Position numbers and translations under genes: made by a program. Under the pieces are notes generated by a model. That model saw nothing but the letters and a program-made list of their open reading frames with translations, searched no databases and was not told where the DNA came from. Below, in pieces: positions 5,638 to 9,615 of a DNA stretch of 9,615 nucleotides. Every line of letters begins with the position of its first letter. The stretch's first letter is position 1. This DNA is from Desulfobulbaceae bacterium (lineage in GTDB: Bacteria > Desulfobacterota > Desulfobulbia > Desulfobulbales > Desulfobulbaceae): NCBI GenBank assembly GCA_026986885.1, contig JALSNT010000436.1:1-9615 (forward strand), in the 5' to 3' direction.

Positions 5638-5905
5638 CTTTTAAAGATATGAGTTGATTACCATCATTGTTCAGCAAAAAAGGGATAACATTGCTGAAAC
5701 CAAAACAACAGATTGTCTGTTGCTTTATTTACGCCTTAATTCATGTCGCTGCATTTCACCGGAAAGAGCGATGGTATCCCTGGGGTCAGCCCGGCTGAGT
5801 TTCAGTGGAAATCAGAAAATATAATTCATACAACCCGGGCCTACAGAAAAACGAACCGGATTATCTCCCGGCTTTCCCGACAAGAGCCGGTCCTTGACGA
5901 AAATT
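5638..5905 (+). other. livJ-livH spacer with a CAACAGA/TCTGTTG hairpin
   Basis: The spacer is unusually long for a liv cluster. It contains a perfect seven-base-pair hairpin (CAACAGA-TTG-TCTGTTG, 5706-5722) followed by a weakly T-rich stretch, and the inverted TCAGCC/GGCTGA pair around 5785-5797. No gene is supported. The frame from 5743 has no ribosome binding site and overlaps livH. Confidence 0.35.
5820..5825 (+). promoter_or_regulatory. possible -10 box of a livH promoter
   Basis: A perfect TATAAT lies 80 bases before the livH start and downstream of the livJ terminator. No good -35 box sits 16-18 bases upstream (TGAGTT or nearby), so it would need an activator or be fortuitous. Its position is right for separate expression of livHMGF. 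Confidence 0.3.
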
Positions 5906-6808
5906 ATGGACTACTTTACAGAACTCTTCTTCAGCGGCCTGACCAGGGGATCAATCTATGCCCTCATTGCCCTTGGCTACACCATGGTGTACGGCATTAT
6001 CGGCCTGATCAACTTTGCCCATGGTGAAATATATATGATCGGCGCTTTTACCGCCCTCATTACGTCCACCATTCTCAACATATATGGTTTTCCCCTGCCT
6101 GCTGTCATTATCCTGACCGTTCTCGCTTCTGCAATATGGGCCGCCGCCTACGGCTATACCGTTGAAAAACTTGCCTATCAGCCACTGCGCAATGCGCCAC
6201 GACTATCGCCCCTTATCTCTGCCATCGGCATGTCGATTTTTTTGCAGAATTATGTACTGCTTGCCCAGACATCCGACTTTCTCCCGTTCCCCGCCCTGAT
6301 ACCTGATTTTGATTTCATGGAACAGTATGCCGGGGTTATCGGCACCTCGGATATGCTGATTCTGGTCACAACCGCAGTGGTCATGCTGCTGTTGACCTGG
6401 CTGATCAAATTTACCAGAACCGGCAAGGCCATGCGGGCCACGGCCCAGGACCAGAAAATGGCCATGCTGGTCGGTATCAATGTTGACAAAGTTATCTCAA
6501 TCACCTTTATCATCGGTTCCGCCCTGGCAGCCATCGGCGGACTGCTGATTGCCTCCCATATCGGCCAGATCAATTTTTATATCGGCTTTATTGCCGGTAT
6601 CAAGGCCTTCACCGCCGCCGTCCTCGGTGGTATCGGCTCTATTCCAGGGGCGGTATTAGGCAGCTTTATACTGGGCCTGACAGAATCCTTTGCCACCGGC
6701 TACGTTTCCAGTGATTATGAAGATGTATTTGCCTTTTCTCTGCTGGTTCTCATCCTCATCTTCAGGCCCTCAGGTCTGCTCGGCAAGGCCAGCATTGAAA
6801 AGGTATAA
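5906..6808 (+). CDS. livH: branched-chain amino acid ABC transporter permease LivH
   Basis: LivH is one of the two inner-membrane permeases of the Leu/Ile/Val importer and pairs with LivM. The 300-residue product is almost wholly hydrophobic, with about eight membrane segments. The N-terminal signature SIYALIALGYTMVYGIIGLI (16-35) followed by NFAHGEIYMIG closely matches E. coli LivH. TRTGKAMRATAQDQKMAMLVG (170-190) is the cytoplasmic loop expected to contact the ATPases, and KAFTAAVLGGIGSIPGAVLG (233-252) and FRPSGLLG (286-293) are conserved. The ATG at 5906 gives the family N-terminus. An in-frame TTG at 5894 would add four residues. Neither has a strong Shine-Dalgarno sequence. livM follows after 29 bases. 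Confidence 0.95.
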   Translation: MDYFTELFFSGLTRGSIYALIALGYTMVYGIIGLINFAHGEIYMIGAFTALITSTILNIYGFPLPAVIILTVLASAIWAAAYGYTVEKLAYQPLRNAPRLSPLISAIGMSIFLQNYVLLAQTSDFLPFPALIPDFDFMEQYAGVIGTSDMLILVTTAVVMLLLTWLIKFTRTGKAMRATAQDQKMAMLVGINVDKVISITFIIGSALAAIGGLLIASHIGQINFYIGFIAGIKAFTAAVLGGIGSIPGAVLGSFILGLTESFATGYVSSDYEDVFAFSLLVLILIFRPSGLLGKASIEKV

Positions 6809-6837
6809 TAATAATTTTCTTCCAGCAATAGAACGCT

Positions 6838-8049
6838 ATGATTTCTTTTAAGGATATCCAAAAAGGAATACTGGTCAGCCTCTGGTTTGTCTTTCTTACC
6901 TTCCCTCTTATGGTAATAAAGGTCAATCCCATTGAGCAGGATATTCAATGGCGCTGGTACAATATGTACTGGGTTGCCGGCACCAGTTTTATCTGCTATT
7001 TAGCCATCCAGCTTTATAAAATCAGAAAACTTGCCCGTCAGGAACGCATTAAACAAGGGGTAGTCAAGCAGCGGCCGAATATGCAGCTGAAGCTGCTGAG
7101 CGAACCAAAACTCTACATCCCGGCCATTAGTGTCTCCGGCCTGTTTTTCCTTGTCTTTCCTCTGATATTTTCCACTTACCAGACCAATATCATGGTAACG
7201 GCGCTGATGTATGTGGTGCTTGGCCTGGGCCTCAATATCGTTGTCGGCGTTGCCGGCCTGCTTGATCTCGGTTATGTGGCCTTTTATGCCGTCGGTGCCT
7301 ATTCCTATGCCCTGCTCCATCTCCACTTTGGGCTGGGCTTCTGGACAGTTCTGCCCATCGGCGGTATGCTGGCGGCAAGCTTCGGTATCCTGCTCGGTTT
7401 TCCGGTCCTGCGGCTGCGCGGTGACTACCTGGCCATCGTCACCCTGGGATTTGGTGAAATTATCCGTCTTATCCTGGAAAACTGGAATGAATTTTCCCAC
7501 GGGCCCAGCGGTATCTCCAGTATCCCCCGCCCCGGATTTTTCGGCATCCACCTCAATCTTGATCAGTCGATTACCTATCTCTACTACCTGATGATTCTGA
7601 TGGTTATTTTCACCATCTTTGTGGTAAACCGTCTGCAGAACTCCCGTATCGGCCGGGCATGGTTTGCCCTGCGTGAGGATGAAATCGCCTGCCAGGCAAT
7701 GGGCATCGACAAAACAAAAACCAAACTCACCGCCTTTGCCCTGGGTGCCTTCTGGGCAGGAATGGTCGGCGTTATCTTTGCCGCCAAAACCACATTCGTC
7801 AATCCGGCCAGTTTTACCTTTCTGGAATCGGCAATCATCCTCTGTATCGTTGTTTTAGGCGGCATGGGTTCCATTGTCGGCGTAATTATCGCCGCCCTTA
7901 TCCTCATTCTGCTGCCGGAATACCTGCGGGCCTTTTCCGACTACCGGATGCTGGTATTCGGCGCCGTACTTGTCATCATGATGGTCTTTCGCCCCCAGGG
8001 CATCGTTGCCAATATTCGCCGAACCTATACAGTTCAAAAAAACAGTTGA
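6838..8049 (+). CDS. livM: branched-chain amino acid ABC transporter permease LivM
   Basis: LivM is the second permease of the importer. The 403-residue product has the long LivM form: an N-terminal extension with two membrane segments and a charged linker (about 1-90, the region described as the LivHM N-terminal domain), then the permease core. Core landmarks are VLGLGLNIVVGVAGLLDLGY (127-146), FPVLRLRGDYLAIVTLGFGE (188-207), GPSGISSIPRP (222-232), the loop GRAWFALREDEIACQAMGI (272-290) that should couple to LivG/LivF, and VVLGGMGSIVGV (338-349). E. coli LivM is 425 residues, so the length is normal. The start at 6838 lacks a clear Shine-Dalgarno sequence, so translation may depend on livH, which ends 29 bases earlier. 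Confidence 0.95.
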   Translation: MISFKDIQKGILVSLWFVFLTFPLMVIKVNPIEQDIQWRWYNMYWVAGTSFICYLAIQLYKIRKLARQERIKQGVVKQRPNMQLKLLSEPKLYIPAISVSGLFFLVFPLIFSTYQTNIMVTALMYVVLGLGLNIVVGVAGLLDLGYVAFYAVGAYSYALLHLHFGLGFWTVLPIGGMLAASFGILLGFPVLRLRGDYLAIVTLGFGEIIRLILENWNEFSHGPSGISSIPRPGFFGIHLNLDQSITYLYYLMILMVIFTIFVVNRLQNSRIGRAWFALREDEIACQAMGIDKTKTKLTAFALGAFWAGMVGVIFAAKTTFVNPASFTFLESAIILCIVVLGGMGSIVGVIIAALILILLPEYLRAFSDYRMLVFGAVLVIMMVFRPQGIVANIRRTYTVQKNS

Positions 8050-8074
8050 CTGATACAGGAAACGCTTTTTTCTT

Positions 8075-8863
8075 ATGGAACCACTACTCAACATAACCGG
8101 GCTGACCATGAATTTCGGCGGTATCCGCGCCCTCGACCATCTCGACCTGCGGGTACATGAAGGGCAGATCGTCGCCCTCATCGGGCCAAATGGCGCAGGA
8201 AAGACGACATTTTTCAACTGCCTGACCGGCATTTACAAACCGACATCCGGTGACCTGCTGCTGACCCCTGCCGGAAAAAAAACCCGCAGATTAAACGGCC
8301 TCAAACCAAACAAAGTCACCCAGCAGGGGCTGGCGCGTACATTCCAGAATATTCGCCTTTTCCCCAATATGACGGTGCTGGAAAATGTCATGATCGGCCG
8401 CCACTGCCGCACCAGGGCCAAGGTATTGGGTGCGCTGCTGCGTAATCCCGGCACGGTCAGGGAAGAGCAGGAAATTGTTGCCTTGAGCCTGATGATTCTT
8501 GAGAACATGGGACTGGCGGATTCGGCCAATGAATTTGCCAAAAACCTGCCCTACGGCGCGCAGAGACGGCTTGAAATCGGACGTGCCCTGGCGACCGATC
8601 CGCTGTTACTGCTGCTTGATGAACCGGCCGCGGGCATGAACCCGCAGGAAACTGCTGAACTGGAAGAGCTGATCACCACCATTCGCGATGATGGTCTCTC
8701 CATCCTGCTCATTGAGCATGACATGAAACTGGTCATGAGCCTGTCCGACTATATCTTTGTCCTGGATTATGGGAAAAAAATCGCCGAGGGAACCCCGGAG
8801 GAGATCCGCAACAATCCCGCCGTCATCAAGGCGTATCTCGGGGAGGACATTGACGATGCTTGA
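8075..8863 (+). CDS. livG: branched-chain amino acid ABC transporter ATP-binding protein LivG
   Basis: LivG is one of the two ATPases on the cytoplasmic face of LivHM. The 262-residue protein has all ABC elements: Walker A GPNGAGKT (37-44), Q-loop Gln91 in ARTFQNIRLF, the family's degenerate signature LPYGAQRRLEI (158-168) in place of LSGGQ, Walker B LLLLLDEP (177-184) with Glu183, and the H-loop His215 in LLIEHDMKLVM. PAAGMNPQET and the C-terminal NNPAVIKAYLGED are typical of LivG. The spacer from livM is 25 bases. AGGA lies 14 bases before the ATG, a rather distant ribosome binding site. The stop overlaps the livF start by eight bases, which indicates translational coupling. Confidence 0.96.
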   Translation: MEPLLNITGLTMNFGGIRALDHLDLRVHEGQIVALIGPNGAGKTTFFNCLTGIYKPTSGDLLLTPAGKKTRRLNGLKPNKVTQQGLARTFQNIRLFPNMTVLENVMIGRHCRTRAKVLGALLRNPGTVREEQEIVALSLMILENMGLADSANEFAKNLPYGAQRRLEIGRALATDPLLLLLDEPAAGMNPQETAELEELITTIRDDGLSILLIEHDMKLVMSLSDYIFVLDYGKKIAEGTPEEIRNNPAVIKAYLGEDIDDA

Positions 8864-9563
8864 ACTCAGATCAATCAATACCTTTTATGGTAATATCCAG
8901 GCCCTGCATGATGTCAGTCTTGAGGTGAAAGAGGGTGAAATTATCACCCTGATCGGGGCCAACGGCGCCGGTAAATCGACGACGCTCATGTCAATCAGCG
9001 GCATAGTACCGCCGCGTACCGGTGCAATTATTTTCAAAGGCCGCCCCATTGAGTCATTAAGCCCGGACAGGATCGTTGCCCTTGGCATCTGCCAGGTTCC
9101 GGAAGGCCGTCACATCTTTCCCGATCTGACCGTTGCCGAAAACCTGGATATGGGTGGTTTTCTGCGTAATGATAAAAAACAGATGGAAGAAGATCTTGAA
9201 TACATCTATGATCTGTTTCCCATCCTCAAGGATCGTCGCAATCAACCGGGCGGCAACCTGTCCGGTGGGGAACAGCAGATGTTGGCCATTTCCAGGGCGC
9301 TGATGGCCCGACCCCAGCTCCTGCTGCTGGATGAACCGTCCATGGGCCTGGCTCCACTGGTAACCAGGCAGATTTTTGAAATTATCAGAAAAATCAACCG
9401 GGAAAATAATACGACCATATTTTTAGTCGAGCAGAATGCCAACCTGGCGCTCAAGGTTGCCGACCGTGGTTATGTCCTGGAAACCGGCAGGATTACCCTG
9501 CATGATAAAGCCACTGCCCTGCTTGCCGATGAGGACGTTCGCAAGGCATACCTGGGGATATAA
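8856..9563 (+). CDS. livF: branched-chain amino acid ABC transporter ATP-binding protein LivF
   Basis: LivF is the partner ATPase of LivG. The 235-residue product matches the family length. It has Walker A GANGAGKS (34-41), the sequence CQVPEGRHIFPDLTVAENL after the Q-loop region, the signature LSGGE (135-139), Walker B LLLLDEP (155-161), and Gln193 in LVEQNANLAL at the H-loop position, which is normal for LivF. The C-terminus ends AYLGI as in relatives. The ATG at 8856 is preferred to the frame's earlier openings because GGGAGG lies nine bases upstream inside livG and the N-terminus MLELRSINTFYG fits. The last gene of the cluster, it is followed seven bases later by a heptamer repeat, with no terminator visible before the window ends. 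Confidence 0.96.
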   Translation: MLELRSINTFYGNIQALHDVSLEVKEGEIITLIGANGAGKSTTLMSISGIVPPRTGAIIFKGRPIESLSPDRIVALGICQVPEGRHIFPDLTVAENLDMGGFLRNDKKQMEEDLEYIYDLFPILKDRRNQPGGNLSGGEQQMLAISRALMARPQLLLLDEPSMGLAPLVTRQIFEIIRKINRENNTTIFLVEQNANLALKVADRGYVLETGRITLHDKATALLADEDVRKAYLGI

Positions 9564-9570
9564 TCTTTAT

Positions 9571-9615
9571 GGTTCAGGGTTCAGGGTTCAGGGTTCAAGG
9601 TTCAAGGTGCAAGGC
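9571..9615. repeat. tandem heptamer array (GGTTCAG/GGTTCAA), cut by window edge
   Basis: Six heptamers follow without gaps: GGTTCAG three times, GGTTCAA twice, then GGTGCAA, and the last three bases continue the phase. The array starts seven bases after the livF stop and runs out of the window, so its full length is unknown. Variants are grouped by position, as expected from slippage plus mutation. It codes for nothing visible here. Confidence 0.85.

Noticed and set aside
7000..7551. 183-codon frame antisense to livM, the longest of several antisense frames in the liv genes
   Set aside because: It is fully inside livM, which has clear family motifs, and reads as the low-complexity mirror of hydrophobic codons with no initiation signal.
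9571..9615. Telomere-like repeat or CRISPR array
   Set aside because: The repeats resemble telomere heptamers only by chance, directly follow a bacterial operon, and have no spacers.

Overview
The window reads as chromosomal DNA of a Gram-negative bacterium. It carries two genes of lipid A (outer-membrane endotoxin) synthesis, lpxC and lpxK, and a complete high-affinity branched-chain amino acid ABC transporter, livJ-livH-livM-livG-livF. Moderate GC content, dispersed palindromic units of the CTGGATTCCCG...CGGGAATGACG kind and a GGTTCAG heptamer tract fit Desulfobacterota (former Deltaproteobacteria). That placement is an impression from style, not a demonstrated assignment.

Layout. Positions 1-600 are gene-free and hold three related REP-like palindromic units. 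About 598-1185 is a small single-gene IS200-type insertion sequence. Its tnpA is on the minus strand, each end has a hairpin with the same tetraloop, and a fold-back hairpin can bury the ribosome binding site. From 1186 to 1444 there is no gene but an unexplained long hairpin (1208-1285). lpxC and lpxK follow on the minus strand, each with its own likely terminator. Between lpxK and the liv genes lie a 181-bp palindromic MITE-like element (3872-4052) and a 21-codon ORF with a strong Shine-Dalgarno sequence (4103-4168). The rest of the window is the plus-strand liv cluster. It ends at a tandem heptamer array cut by the window edge.

How the genes work together. LpxC makes the committed deacetylation of UDP-acyl-GlcNAc, and LpxK adds the 4'-phosphate to the tetraacyldisaccharide, so both act in the same lipid A pathway. 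LivJ binds Leu/Ile/Val in the periplasm, LivH and LivM form the membrane channel, and LivG and LivF hydrolyse ATP to drive uptake. A strong terminator between livJ and livH suggests that the abundant binding protein is expressed separately from, or in excess of, the HMGF permease.

The genes are ordinary. The interesting material is between them: the tnpA fold-back hairpin with an embedded promoter, the exactly centred palindromic element, the 1208-1285 hairpin and the small ORF. I found no CRISPR array, tRNA, rRNA or recognisable new defence system.
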